This document shows, piece by piece, positions 52,108 through 60,848 of a DNA stretch of 64,000 nt (the stretch's first letter is position 1; each line of letters starts with the position of its first letter). A program made the position numbers and the translations under genes. The stretch lies in NCBI GenBank assembly GCA_963724135.1, contig CAVRTA010000004.1, positions 930,001 through 994,000 on the forward strand. The letters run 5' to 3'. The notes beneath the pieces were generated by a model, which saw nothing but the letters and a program-made list of their open reading frames with translations, did not search any database and was not told where the DNA came from. The DNA is from DATLGB01 sp963724135 (lineage in GTDB: Bacteria; Actinomycetota; Thermoleophilia; Solirubrobacterales; Solirubrobacteraceae).

Positions 52108-53069
52108 TACTTGGACGCCTCCAGCGTGCGTAGCTTCTCGACCATGCCAGCGATCTTCTGCGCCGGAGATGGTGGTCCGAATACGTCCAGCGCCGACTTC
52201 CCTGGAAGGTCTCGTGGATCGACCGGTGCGCCCGCCTGGCCATGGAGCGCGGCGACCTGGGTGGGACTCAGTTCGTACTCCTGGACCTCCAGCACGTTGT
52301 CCTTGCGCTTCTTCCTGGCGGGCTCGACTCCCCACATCTGATGAAAGGCCGCTTCCTCGGCTTCGGCATTAGGACCATCGATGGTCCTGGCCTGCCTCTG
52401 GGCTTCCTGCTCACGGGCTCGCTGCTGCGCCTGCTCTCGACGGGCATCGCCTTCAGGATCGGCGTCGGCATAGATCATGGTTGCCCGTGCTTCAGGCTCG
52501 GTCTTCTTGGTCCAGAACATGGCTTCGTCCTTGAGGTTGGTCAGGGTTGACTTGATCGCGTGAAGGTCGTCGTCGTACGCGCCTGCGAAGGCCTTGCCAG
52601 CTACCTCGGAGATCAAGGCCCGTTCGTTCTTTCCGACTGCCGCCAAGCTGATCTCCATGAGGTCCACTTTGGTCACCACGCCTGGCCTCTCACGGAAGAA
52701 TCTCCCTCCGATGCTGAGCGCTCGGAGCGTGGATGACTTGACCTTCGCGAGCACGTCCGCCTGCCAGGAGGACGGATGCGGAGCGGGATCTAGGACGCCT
52801 TCGATCCATAGCCCGTCATCGTCAATGTGCGCTCGGGTCGTCCGTCCAATCGGACGGCTGTAATCGTGCGAGAGCAGGAGAACCGGGTTCGTCGCGAGGT
52901 AGGACTTGAGGCCGCGCTCAAGTGCGGAGCGATTTACATACTCGGAGTCTCTATCCGGCGAATAGTCACTGGCGCGACCTCGGAACCAGACTGCGCCATC
53001 CGGAATGTCCCGGATGGACTTGCGATCAAGCTCGAAGGTCCAGAGGAACGGTGCTTCTCGACGCGTCAT
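52107..53069 (-). CDS. HK97-family prohead protease-like protein
   Basis: A 320-aa protein. Residues 25-155 match the HK97/U35 prohead protease: WFRGRASDYSPDRDSEYVNR, catalytic His68 in LLLSHDYSRPIGRT, Ser119 in LRALSIGGRFF and Glu139 in VDLMEISLAAVGKNERALI. The remaining 160 residues are charged, Gln/Arg-rich and end in a helical tail. In phages this enzyme cleaves capsid and scaffold and sits next to the capsid gene; here no capsid gene follows. ATG overlaps the stop of the XRE gene upstream. Confidence 0.8.
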   Translation of the reverse strand: MTRREAPFLWTFELDRKSIRDIPDGAVWFRGRASDYSPDRDSEYVNRSALERGLKSYLATNPVLLLSHDYSRPIGRTTRAHIDDDGLWIEGVLDPAPHPSSWQADVLAKVKSSTLRALSIGGRFFRERPGVVTKVDLMEISLAAVGKNERALISEVAGKAFAGAYDDDLHAIKSTLTNLKDEAMFWTKKTEPEARATMIYADADPEGDARREQAQQRAREQEAQRQARTIDGPNAEAEEAAFHQMWGVEPARKKRKDNVLEVQEYELSPTQVAALHGQAGAPVDPRDLPGKSALDVFGPPSPAQKIAGMVEKLRTLEASK

Positions 53070-53293
53070 CGACTCGGCTTCCTGGGTGGCAGCAGCAGCG
53101 TGTGTGCTGGGACCTGAAGGACGGTCGAAATGCGCGTGCGGAACTTGGTCCCCAGACGGCGCTTGCCCTGCTCGGCCAAGCAGATCAGAGGACCGGAGCA
53201 GCCAACCTCACGGGCGAGTGCGCGCTGGCTGATCCGCATGCGTTCACGCTCCTGCTGAAGCCTCGTCGTGGGTGGTCTGCTCGTAAAGGTCAT
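53066..53293 (-). CDS. XRE-family HTH protein, operon leader
   Basis: A 75-aa DNA-binding protein: RLQQERERMRISQRALAREV, then GCSGPLICLAEQGKRRLGTK. It heads the prohead-protease gene run with a 4-bp overlap (ATGA). Likely regulator of that operon. The gap 53,294-53,497 is the divergent promoter region. Confidence 0.75.
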   Translation of the reverse strand: MTFTSRPPTTRLQQERERMRISQRALAREVGCSGPLICLAEQGKRRLGTKFRTRISTVLQVPAHTLLLPPRKPSR

Positions 53294-53497
53294 CGTCCTT
53301 TACATGCTCCCCTACGACGTGACACACGGCTTCGGCCTGGAGGCCGTCAGCAATGCTTACTTCGGCTCTGCTGCGTGTTCGGGACCAGTACCGCGCCTAT
53401 CAGAAGATCGCGTTTCTGGGGGTGGTTTCCGCTGCTGGGGAACCCCAGGGACCTCCACGATCAGGGTTCGGTCCTGAAGCCGTGGGACCATGGGGTC

Positions 53498-53731
53498 ATG
53501 TCCCAAGACGATCTCCCTGAGGGCGAGCGCATCGAGCTTGGCCCTGACGACATTCTCCAGGAGTCGGCGCAGGAGTGGATTCTCGGCGCGGGCGCTGCCG
53601 CTGGCGCTGGCAAGGTGGCGGTGGACTTCATGCGCGTAAAGCTGGACCGTGATCGGTTGGAGTTCGAGCAGCGCCAGTACGAGGACCAGCAGCGCGCAAA
53701 CGACCCTGGGGACCCTGGGGAAGCCGCTTAG
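53498..53731 (+). CDS. small hypothetical protein
   Basis: A 77-aa protein: acidic start (SQDDLPEGERIELGPDDILQ), a Gly/Ala-rich hydrophobic stretch (ILGAGAAAGAGKVAVDFM) and a charged helix with Gln-rich end. Overlaps the serine recombinase 3' end by 4 bp. Unknown function. Confidence 0.5.
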   Translation: MSQDDLPEGERIELGPDDILQESAQEWILGAGAAAGAGKVAVDFMRVKLDRDRLEFEQRQYEDQQRANDPGDPGEAA

Positions 53732-54531
53732 GCCGCACGCTTCCGACGTGAGGCGAGCGCAGCATGCGCGGCGTTGAAGACCTTGCCGTCGATGATCCGA
53801 CCGGGGTAGGCGCGTCGGTAGGCATCGTGGTTGAGCACGCGCATCACGCTCTCCGGGTACCAGTTGCGCCCGCCCGCCTGGTCAGCGTTGAGGGCAGCCA
53901 CGATGGCGCGCACACTGCGCCCGCTTCGCGCCATATCGAAGATCGACCGCACGACCTCAGCGGCGTCGTGGTCGATGACTAGCTCGTGAGTCTCAGGATC
54001 GGCGCGGTAGCCGAAGGCGGGCCGACCACCGATGTAGGCGCGCTCTCCGCGCTCAGCGGCCTTGCGGGCCTTGGCCTCGCGCCCGTCGCGTAGGCGGGCG
54101 ACGATTGCGCGGCGCTCGTGCGCGTTGACGGCATGGCGCATGTCGTCCATGAACAGGTTGGCGTCTGAGTCGCCGTTGCCGCCCTCGGCGTAGACGATGC
54201 GCCCGCCCATCATCGCGACGGCGCGCTTGGCGTGACCGGCGACGTAGGGGTCTCGTGCGAGCCGGTCCCGGCGAGCCACGAGCAGCACGCCCGCGCCCAG
54301 CCGCATCATCGCGTCAAGGGCCGCAGCGCCAGCGCGGCGCTCATCGAGCGGCACGGTGGAGCGGGCATCTTCCGCGAAGTCGGCCACGACCGTCAGACCC
54401 TCGGCCTGGGCGGCGCGCTTGCAGTCCTCGGCCTGGGCGTCAAGGCCGTAGCCGTGATCGCGCTGGTCAGTGGATGACACGCGCCGGTAGACAACGCCAA
54501 CGGTGGGATCGGGTACGGGAAGGGGGTTCAT
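53728..54531 (-). CDS. serine recombinase (resolvase plus recombinase domain)
   Basis: A 267-aa protein. The N-terminal resolvase domain has catalytic Ser19 in VVYRRVSSTDQ and the conserved LLVARRDRLARDPYVAG. The Recombinase domain follows (GGRPAFGYRADPETHELVID, then AAEVVRSIFDMARSG). It lacks the zinc ribbon and coiled-coil C-terminus of large serine integrases (over 450 aa), so it may be a resolvase/invertase or a truncated integrase. The element is already integrated by a tyrosine enzyme, so a second recombination system is present. Confidence 0.85.
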   Translation of the reverse strand: MNPLPVPDPTVGVVYRRVSSTDQRDHGYGLDAQAEDCKRAAQAEGLTVVADFAEDARSTVPLDERRAGAAALDAMMRLGAGVLLVARRDRLARDPYVAGHAKRAVAMMGGRIVYAEGGNGDSDANLFMDDMRHAVNAHERRAIVARLRDGREAKARKAAERGERAYIGGRPAFGYRADPETHELVIDHDAAEVVRSIFDMARSGRSVRAIVAALNADQAGGRNWYPESVMRVLNHDAYRRAYPGRIIDGKVFNAAHAALASRRKRAA

Positions 54532-54553
54532 GGGGGTGCCTGGTTCTGGGACG

Positions 54554-54589
54554 GAAACGACGATTTGAAGCCGTAACTCTAGTCGTTTC
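54554..54589. promoter_or_regulatory. inverted repeat upstream of serine recombinase
   Basis: GAAACGAC at 54554-54561 and its complement GTCGTTTC at 54582-54589, 20 bp apart, in the 145-bp gap before the recombinase start. Could be an operator or a res-type recombination site. Confidence 0.35.
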
Positions 54590-54676
54590 GTACACGTATC
54601 GCAAGCGTTATGTTTATGTTCGCAAGCCAGACGGGCGGGCCGAACGGTCCGGACCGAAATCTAAAGTCAACGGGCT

Positions 54677-55081
54677 GTGGCAATCCCTGCCTCCCTCACC
54701 GCGACCATGGTCGAAGCGAGCATGGTCGTGTACCGGATCGTTGGCAGCGATCCGCCCACGGTGGACGACTTCAAGTCCAACCACGAACTCGGGAAGCCGA
54801 TACGGCCAAGGTCGCCGGAAGCGGCTTACCGCATGGTCTGGTATGCGGTGTCCGTGTTCGAGCGATTCGAGCAGGCAGAGGCGCTAGCTCAACGTTTTCC
54901 GAAGCTCGGTGATTTCGTGGCGACAGCGCGGCTGGAGCCGGATCAAGGGTTCAGCTACGCACTCTGGGGATCGCGTGGGCACATGTCCGTCTGGGGCGAC
55001 CCGGCTGGCTTTTTGGGCGCTGTGGCCGATACTGTTGCTATCAGCACTGTTGATACCGACGCAGTGGACCCAGCACCATGA
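54677..55081 (+). CDS. hypothetical protein
   Basis: A 134-aa soluble protein: VYRIVGSDPPTVDDFKSNHE and RSPEAAYRMVWYAVSVFERF are the recognisable conserved-looking parts. GTG 54677 or ATG 54710 could start it. Overlaps the next gene as ATGA. No family named. Confidence 0.6.
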   Translation: MAIPASLTATMVEASMVVYRIVGSDPPTVDDFKSNHELGKPIRPRSPEAAYRMVWYAVSVFERFEQAEALAQRFPKLGDFVATARLEPDQGFSYALWGSRGHMSVWGDPAGFLGAVADTVAISTVDTDAVDPAP

Positions 55082-55407
55082 ACTACATGATCTTCGACGA
55101 AACCGGAAACGCCATCGACACGTTCGATGATGCCGACTCCGCGCATGCCTGTCTGAAGCGCATCGTGGAGGACGATCCCAGCGCGGCCCGTGAGCTTGCG
55201 CTGTTCGCGTTCGATGATGATGGCCTCGCTGTGGGAGAGCCGGTCATTGCAGCGGACGTGGCTCCGGACGCCGCGCAGCAAGTCACGCTGTTTCCGTCGT
55301 TCTTCTCCTGGAACGCGGTGAGCCCCAAGACGTTCGTGGACCTTCGGTCCAACGGTGGGGCCATCCAGGTCCCAGCATTCAGTACAGCAGCGCAGTCCGT
55401 CTGCTAG
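55078..55407 (+). CDS. hypothetical protein
   Basis: A 109-aa acidic protein (YMIFDETGNAIDTFDDADSA, then CLKRIVEDDPSAARELALFA). Its start overlaps the previous stop, so the pair forms an operon. The C-terminal third is less conserved-looking. Function unknown. Confidence 0.55.
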   Translation: MNYMIFDETGNAIDTFDDADSAHACLKRIVEDDPSAARELALFAFDDDGLAVGEPVIAADVAPDAAQQVTLFPSFFSWNAVSPKTFVDLRSNGGAIQVPAFSTAAQSVC

Positions 55408-55853
55408 CGGGGAAGGTTCGGCGGCATCCCAGGTTGCCCCGTGCGGATGCTGAAAGGCAACCGCCAACCGTCTTGGCTCTCACCGTCAACGGTGAGTCGC
55501 CACTCGTATCGTCCTCCGGGGTCTAACGGCAGCGGACCGACGTTGATCGCGATAGGGAGCGTGAGAGGAGTTCCGCGCTTGACGCCGGGCGGTCGCCCGA
55601 CCTCGAAGCCTCCCTCGATCCTTATGGGTGCCTCGCCCTGCTCACCGGGTGCGATGACCGGATGCCCGTCCTGATCGACAAGCTCCAGGAGGAACTCCAG
55701 TTGCTCATTGGCTCGATCCCAAGGCACATCGAAGATGATCCCGATAGCTGAAGGCGTGGGCTGAGGACCGATCATCGTCCAACCAGCCCCAAGCACGTTG
55801 AGCTTGCCATCTGCCGCCTGTGCAGCATCGGCTAACAGCATGGTCACCTTCAT
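55404..55853 (-). CDS. DUF6941-type protein
   Basis: A 149-aa beta-sandwich-like protein: KVTMLLADAAQAADGKLNVL, GAGWTMIGPQPTPSAIGIIF, then DVPWDRANEQLEFLLELVDQ. This pattern is typical of a DUF6941-like family found in actinobacteria, function unknown. ATG 55853 taken as start. The 301 bp from 55,854 to 56,154 contain no gene I can support. Confidence 0.65.
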   Translation of the reverse strand: MKVTMLLADAAQAADGKLNVLGAGWTMIGPQPTPSAIGIIFDVPWDRANEQLEFLLELVDQDGHPVIAPGEQGEAPIRIEGGFEVGRPPGVKRGTPLTLPIAINVGPLPLDPGGRYEWRLTVDGESQDGWRLPFSIRTGQPGMPPNLPR

Positions 55854-56154
55854 AGATGGGACAACGCTACTCAGAGCGTCGGATGGCTCAAGAACTGGCT
55901 CCTGGGGGTCCAGGAGCCCCAACGGCCACCGGAGTCAGCGCGGCCATTTGGAGGCCGCTCTAGGGGCCTCTCAGACGGCCTTTGGACCAGTTCCGTTTCG
56001 ACCTTTGGCGGACTGATCGCGCTCCTGGGGTTCCCTACGGCTCGGCGGAGATCGACCGAAAAACGATCCCTTGCTCGACGGCGTTACGTGATGCCCCCGC
56101 CACAGCCGCAGTTAGCGCTTGCGCTGCCCGCGCAAAGTCCGGCAGAGTGCGCTC

Positions 56155-56490
56155 GTGTCGCGCTTCACTCTCGCCCTGCCTGCGGTGGTCGTCGTTGCCG
56201 TCTTCGCCATCGCGATCTACTCCGGACGCGACACGGACGCCGACCGGATTGACGCCTACTGCGCCTACGGCGCGAGATCGCAAGCCCAGTGGGACGGCTG
56301 CGCTACACACGTCGCGATCAAGGACGTGGAGGCTGCCAACTCCCGCGCCAGCCGGTGCGCGCTTGACGGCGAGTGCGACGGTCATCGCCACTTCTGGGAT
56401 CGCTGGCTTGAACTGAAAGACTTCTGCTCTGACGGCGACCACGCCGACCCGAAGGTGTGCCGGGGACGGGCGGCGCGCTACTTGCGCTGA
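56155..56490 (+). CDS. single-pass membrane protein with Cys-rich outer domain
   Basis: A 111-aa protein: N-terminal helix (FTLALPAVVVVAVFAIAIYS), then about 85 residues with six Cys (YCAYGARS, DGCATH, RCALDGECDGH, FCSDGDH, VCRGRA). Likely anchored with a disulfide-bonded external domain. GTG 56155 start. Function unknown. Confidence 0.55.
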   Translation: MSRFTLALPAVVVVAVFAIAIYSGRDTDADRIDAYCAYGARSQAQWDGCATHVAIKDVEAANSRASRCALDGECDGHRHFWDRWLELKDFCSDGDHADPKVCRGRAARYLR

Positions 56491-56792
56491 CCGCTGGGCA
56501 CCACCACACGGCGACCGCCTCCGTTGATCGGAGGACTGGCCACGCGGACGAACTCGGCCTCGTCGTGGTGCGGGTCCCACTCCCATTCGAAGATGCGCCA
56601 GGAGCCTCCGAACTTCCGCTGACGTTGGAGGGCAAGCGCGCTGCCCTGGTGGAAGTCCCGGACGAACGGAACGCCGTCGCCGGATCCTCCGTCGTCACGT
56701 CCGACTGTGTAGAAGGTCATCGGCTGGCCTACCGGCCAGATCAGCTTCTCGTGGCCTGCTTCGTGGTCTGTTCTATGGATCGTTGCTGCCAT
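56478..56792 (-). CDS. hypothetical protein
   Basis: A 104-aa protein, Trp/Arg-rich (RQRKFGGSWRIFEWEWDPHH, then DEAEFVRVASPPINGG). Convergent with the Cys-rich membrane gene, 13-bp overlap. No family recognised. Confidence 0.5.
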   Translation of the reverse strand: MAATIHRTDHEAGHEKLIWPVGQPMTFYTVGRDDGGSGDGVPFVRDFHQGSALALQRQRKFGGSWRIFEWEWDPHHDEAEFVRVASPPINGGGRRVVVPSGQRK

Positions 56793-56950
56793 TGGTCCTA
56801 CTCCCTCGGGGCTCCTCGCCCCAGTTGGTTTTCTCAGTCGGCCACGAGTGGCGCTAGTGGCGCATAGAGGCTCAAGTTCCCTATGAAGCTCCGCGAAGAA
56901 GCTTCTAGGCGTTCAATGGGCAAGTGGCTCTTGATGCGCCACTTGCGCCA

Positions 56951-58417
56951 CTAGAAGCCCAGCCTGTCCGCTGCTCCTCGCAGTCGGATGCCTCGCCGGA
57001 CGCGCACGCCTCCGGTGCCCTTGTCCGCTTCGAAGCCGTGCTCCTTGAGCGCTGATCCGAACCGCTTCGTCGGGAGTGGCATGCGGATGGCCTCGCGCTT
57101 GCAGTAGCTCAGGTAGTCCTCGCGCAACTCGGAGAACTCCGTCACTGCTCCGGTCGCGACCTCGCACCGTTCCTCGATCCAGTCCTGGAGAGGGTTGGAC
57201 TCCTCGCGGTACTGGGCCGTTGCCGCCGATACGGCCTCGGGAGCCTTCAGCCCGTCACGCTGCCACTTCAGGCAGCCCTCAATCAACCATCTCAGGATGC
57301 CGTCGCGTTCCTCGGCCAGCTTCGCGCCCAGGTGGTCGTCCTTCTCCTCGTCGGGGATGGTGACCGTGAACGGCACGAGCTTGATGCGCCTCCACATGGC
57401 CCAGTCCTGACCACGGACCTCGGGCTTGTGGTTGGCAGCCAGCCAGACCTTCGACACGTTCACGAACTCGACCGGGTTCTGACGCATGAGCTTCGCGTTG
57501 ATCGTGCGCTCGCCGGTCAGTTCCTTCACGAGGCCTTCAGCCATGCGCTTGCCGTCATCGACCTCGACTGTGGTGACGAACCGGCGACCACGCAGCTTGG
57601 CCATCGCCGCAAGCTCACCGGCACCGCGCTCGCGCTTGCTCACGAGCAGATCGCCACCGGCCTGGTAGGCGTAGCCGCCGAGCACGTCGCGGAGCGCTTC
57701 CAGGAAGGTGGTCTTGCCGTTGGAGCCCCCGCCCCAGAGGAAGGCAAGCGCCTGAGCGGACACGTCGCCGGTCATGGAGTAGCCCGCGAACTTCTGGACG
57801 AACTCCCGGACCTCGGCGTCGGGCAGGATGCGCTCCAGGAACGCGTCCCAACGCGGCGCTGGAACCCCAGGAACGTAACTCGCCTTCGCGATCTTGGAGT
57901 GCATAGCCGCCGGGTCGTGCCCGTGAAGCTCGCCGGTCTTCAGGTCCACGATGCCGTTGGCGACGTTGAGGCTCCAGGGGTCCCCGTCGAACTCATCCGC
58001 CGCCGCCCTGATCCGCTTCTCGGACTCGGCCATGAGGATCATGTCCTTGATCTTGCTCGCGCTCTCTGAGCGCACTGCGTGCTTGGCCAGCTTCGTCCTG
58101 CGGTCCTCGTCGGTCTCTGACTGCGCCTCGGCGTAGATGCCCAGCACGGTGGACTTCGCGAGCCGATGAACTTCTCCGGTCTCGTCAGGAGCCCAGCGCG
58201 TGCCATCCCAGACGAACCAGCCAAGCCCCTTGACGAACCGCAGCTTGTCGCCATGCCAGTGCGCCAGCCGCTTGCCGTTGCCCAGGTCCGTCTGGCTGAA
58301 CTTGGGGAGCTTGTCGGCAAGGTTGGCCGGGACGGCACCCAACTCGGCCACGGCCTCCATGAGCGCGTCGTCAGCCTGCCGCTGCTTGTCCTCCTCCGTC
58401 ATTGCGGTAACGGTCAT
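56951..58417 (-). CDS. phage/plasmid replicative helicase, D5/P4 (SF3) type
   Basis: A 488-aa protein: D5N-like N-terminal region (LRFVKGLGWFVWDGTRWAPD) and an SF3 ATPase core with Walker A GGGSNGKTT (229-237), KLRGRRFVTTVEVDDGKRMA containing Walker B and the sensor-type VWLAANHKPEVRGQD, plus a C-terminal winged helix. No archaeal/eukaryotic-type primase domain precedes it, so a host or separate primase is needed. It replicates the element after excision. ATG 58417 overlaps the stop of the 66-aa gene. Confidence 0.88.
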   Translation of the reverse strand: MTVTAMTEEDKQRQADDALMEAVAELGAVPANLADKLPKFSQTDLGNGKRLAHWHGDKLRFVKGLGWFVWDGTRWAPDETGEVHRLAKSTVLGIYAEAQSETDEDRRTKLAKHAVRSESASKIKDMILMAESEKRIRAAADEFDGDPWSLNVANGIVDLKTGELHGHDPAAMHSKIAKASYVPGVPAPRWDAFLERILPDAEVREFVQKFAGYSMTGDVSAQALAFLWGGGSNGKTTFLEALRDVLGGYAYQAGGDLLVSKRERGAGELAAMAKLRGRRFVTTVEVDDGKRMAEGLVKELTGERTINAKLMRQNPVEFVNVSKVWLAANHKPEVRGQDWAMWRRIKLVPFTVTIPDEEKDDHLGAKLAEERDGILRWLIEGCLKWQRDGLKAPEAVSAATAQYREESNPLQDWIEERCEVATGAVTEFSELREDYLSYCKREAIRMPLPTKRFGSALKEHGFEADKGTGGVRVRRGIRLRGAADRLGF

Positions 58418-58614
58418 GGCAGCACCACGACCTCGCGGAAGGGCTCCCCATGAACGCGTGTCTTCTTTGCCAGCACGACCTCGCCCTTGGCCGACAAGAC
58501 CAGTGGCCGGTCGCGATCATCAAGGCCGATGATCGGTAGGCGGTCGTGGTTGTCGCCCACGCCGTAGACGGCGAAGATGGTCGTGTGCGCTAGGGGTGTC
58601 TTCAGCGCGGTCAT
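58414..58614 (-). CDS. small protein upstream of the replicative helicase
   Basis: A 66-aa beta-rich protein (TTIFAVYGVGDNHDRLPIIG, then RPLVLSAKGEVVLAKKTRV). Coupled to the helicase gene by ATGA. Function unknown. Confidence 0.6.
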   Translation of the reverse strand: MTALKTPLAHTTIFAVYGVGDNHDRLPIIGLDDRDRPLVLSAKGEVVLAKKTRVHGEPFREVVVLP

Positions 58615-58701
58615 CGTGCGGCCCTCGTCGGTGACGTGCCGCTCGACTGGCAGGCTGGACGATGGGACTGCGGCGCTCGTGAGGCGAGCGCACCTGTATA
58701 C

Positions 58702-58714
58702 TTACGAATCGTAA
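58702..58714. promoter_or_regulatory. candidate operator for the replication operon
   Basis: TTACGA-A-TCGTAA, a perfect palindrome 88 bp upstream of the 66-aa gene and downstream of the second XRE gene. A target for one of the two XRE regulators is likely. Confidence 0.45.
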
Positions 58715-58779
58715 TCATCTCTGTTCCGGGTTGGTTGCGTGTGTTCCAGCGGTCGTCCCTCGGGGCGACCGTTCCTCGT

Positions 58780-58980
58780 TCAACGGGTCTTCCTCGACGG
58801 CCACATCAGACCGTCTTCAGGTACGCCCAAGACTTGGGCGATAGCTGCGCGAGTCGGTCCCCTGGGGTGGGAGAGCCCCCGCTCGATCTCGCTCAAGCTC
58901 CCGATGGAGATTCGAGCTTCGGCTGCTGCCTCGGCCAACGTCTTTCCTGTCGCATGTCGTGCTGCTCGTAGTGTCCGCAT
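58780..58980 (-). CDS. XRE-family HTH regulator
   Basis: A 66-aa repressor-like protein: RTLRAARHATGKTLAEAAAE, then ARISIGSLSEIERGLSHPRG. ATG 58980 or 58989 are possible starts. Located just before the replication genes, in the position of an immunity repressor. The 199 bp between it and the integrase hold no other gene. Confidence 0.75.
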   Translation of the reverse strand: MRTLRAARHATGKTLAEAAAEARISIGSLSEIERGLSHPRGPTRAAIAQVLGVPEDGLMWPSRKTR

Positions 58981-59179
58981 GCTGACCATGGTGGCACACC
59001 GTTCGCCGCCCGAAACCGGCCTCCGAATCCGGAAATCCATCGCCGGGATGACCCATCCCTAGGAGCGGCTTCGCCCAGTGAATATGAGCCCCGCTAGCGG
59101 CTGTCTGAGGGCATCGCCTTCTAGATGGTTGAGGGCGAAAAAAAGTTTCCTGCGACCCCCAGGAGCGCTCCAAGCAGTC

Positions 59180-60322
59180 TCAGCTCGCGCCGTTGACGTA
59201 CTGCGCGAGCAGTCGTCCGACCTCTGCTTCGCCACCCGGCATCAGGTGGCCGTAGCGGTCGAACGTGATCGTTATGGATGCGTGTCCCATGACGACGCTC
59301 AAGGCCTTGGCGTTGCAACCTGCCGCGATCATCAACGAGGCGAAGCTGTGACGACACTGATGAAGGGTGATCGGGTCCAGCGGGGGGTCAGGTACGGCCC
59401 AGCCCTTGAGCGCTCGTGCTCGGATGGTGGAGGGCACGAACGGGTCTGCCTCCGTGCGTCCGAACACGAGATCGTGGCCGCTCCGTCCGGTGGTCTGGGC
59501 GTGCTGCTCCAGCAACGCTCGCAGGGCGGGGATGATTGGAACCTTGCGCGCCGACCCCTTCGTCTTCGGCGTCTGCTCGCCTTCGTTGTCGTCCCAAGCT
59601 CGCGCTATGTCGATCAGGTTCTCGCCCAGCTTCACGTCTGACCAGCGCAGGGCGCGTAGTTCGCTACGGCGTAGTCCGCCATACATGGCGCTAGCCCACA
59701 GAGCACGATCCTCCTCGGGCACTGCCGCAACCAGCGCCGACGCTTCCTCACGACTGGCGAAGCGCATTGGGTCGCCGTTCACGCTCTTGGGGATTTCTAG
59801 GCCGACCGTGGGGTTGTGATCAGGCCGTACCTGCTTGCGTCTGATCGCCCGCCGATAGAGAGCGCGCAGAGGGTCAAGCCAGTTGTCGATGGTTCCGCCA
59901 TCGACCTCCCCGGTTGCCGCCCATCGATCCACCATGGCCTGCACGTCGTCGTATTGAATGTCCGTCAGACGGTGCGCGCCAAGCTCAGGGTCAATGCGCT
60001 TCCAGCCGCGCTGATATCCCCGGAGCGTTGCAGGCTTGAAGGGCTCGTTTCGAGCGCTCGGAATCGTCCCATTCTGGGCTCCTGCAAAGAACGCCGCCCA
60101 AGCCTCTCGGAGCGTTACGGGCTGACTCTTTACGGCCACCCCTGCTTCGATCTCACCCAGGGCCTTGGAGCGCCACGCCTTGGCCTCGGCGTGGGACCCC
60201 CAAGGGCCATATTGCTTCCCGGTCGCCTTGGAATACGCCATACCTCGATAGCGCTTCCGGCCCTTGGAATCGGTGCGCCATTCGATCCCGTCCTTTGAGC
60301 CCTGCTTTGCCTTCGTCGCCAT
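59180..60322 (-). CDS. tyrosine recombinase (integrase)
   Basis: A 380-aa phage-type integrase: N-terminal AP2-like arm-binding part (GKQYGPWGSHAEAKAWRSKA), SAM-like core-binding domain and catalytic domain with Arg in MYGGLRRSELRALRW, His321-x2-Arg324 in LHQCRHSFASLM, His347 and nucleophile Tyr357 in FDRYGHLMPGG. It lies next to attR and reads inward from the excisionase gene, so it is the enzyme that inserted the element into tRNA-Glu. Confidence 0.93.
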   Translation of the reverse strand: MATKAKQGSKDGIEWRTDSKGRKRYRGMAYSKATGKQYGPWGSHAEAKAWRSKALGEIEAGVAVKSQPVTLREAWAAFFAGAQNGTIPSARNEPFKPATLRGYQRGWKRIDPELGAHRLTDIQYDDVQAMVDRWAATGEVDGGTIDNWLDPLRALYRRAIRRKQVRPDHNPTVGLEIPKSVNGDPMRFASREEASALVAAVPEEDRALWASAMYGGLRRSELRALRWSDVKLGENLIDIARAWDDNEGEQTPKTKGSARKVPIIPALRALLEQHAQTTGRSGHDLVFGRTEADPFVPSTIRARALKGWAVPDPPLDPITLHQCRHSFASLMIAAGCNAKALSVVMGHASITITFDRYGHLMPGGEAEVGRLLAQYVNGAS

Positions 60323-60324
60323 CG

Positions 60325-60690
60325 TCAGTCCTTCAGTGCCCTGGCGCTCTTTTGGTTCACGTAGTCCTGTAGCGCGACGACCGGGATTAGCTGCTTACGC
60401 GAAACCTGCATGACGCGTAGTTCGGGGAGGACGTGCCGCTCGAAATGGTCGGGCGACATGGAGAGCAGATCGGCTGCCTGCTTGCGGGTCACGGCAAGCG
60501 CTACGGAGGGGACCGTCACTGGCTTGGGCTGCTGCGGCATCTCCACACTCGGCGTCGGTTGCCCGGTGTCCTCCCACTCCTCGACCGGGGGAGACCCAGC
60601 GTCCATCCAACGGTCTATGCGGGCCTCCTCCTCCCAGTAGTCGGAGTCGTCACCCTTGACGATGACCCATGCCCAGCCTTCGGTGTCCAT
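60325..60690 (-). CDS. excisionase-like HTH protein
   Basis: A 121-aa protein whose last 55 residues form a MerR/Xis-type winged helix (LAVTRKQAADLLSMSPDHFE, then RVMQVSRKQLIPVVALQDYV). The N-terminal half is acidic and Pro/Trp-rich. It ends 2 bp before the integrase start, so the two are co-transcribed, a usual xis-int arrangement. Confidence 0.8.
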   Translation of the reverse strand: MDTEGWAWVIVKGDDSDYWEEEARIDRWMDAGSPPVEEWEDTGQPTPSVEMPQQPKPVTVPSVALAVTRKQAADLLSMSPDHFERHVLPELRVMQVSRKQLIPVVALQDYVNQKSARALKD

Positions 60691-60709
60691 GACGGCATCG
60701 TAGACCCTC

Positions 60710-60730
60710 GTGGGGAAGTCGTGGGGAAGT
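60710..60730. repeat. candidate integrase arm sites, right
   Basis: Two tandem copies of GTGGGGAAGT, at 60710 and 60721, 11 bp apart, between the excisionase start and attR. They match the pair near attL. Confidence 0.45.
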
Positions 60731-60848
60731 AATCAGCCCGTTCGTGCCCCTCTGAGCGGTCAACGCAAGCGAAACGAAGCGCCGATCAGCCGCTCTAGTA
60801 AGCCAAGAATGGCTGTGCTGCGCACTTCAGTGCCATTGGGGCACCACA

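Noticed and set aside
50268..60690. A known anti-phage defence island in the element
   Set aside because: No restriction, Abi, CBASS, retron, Gabija or similar signature proteins could be recognised; the unknown small genes remain open.
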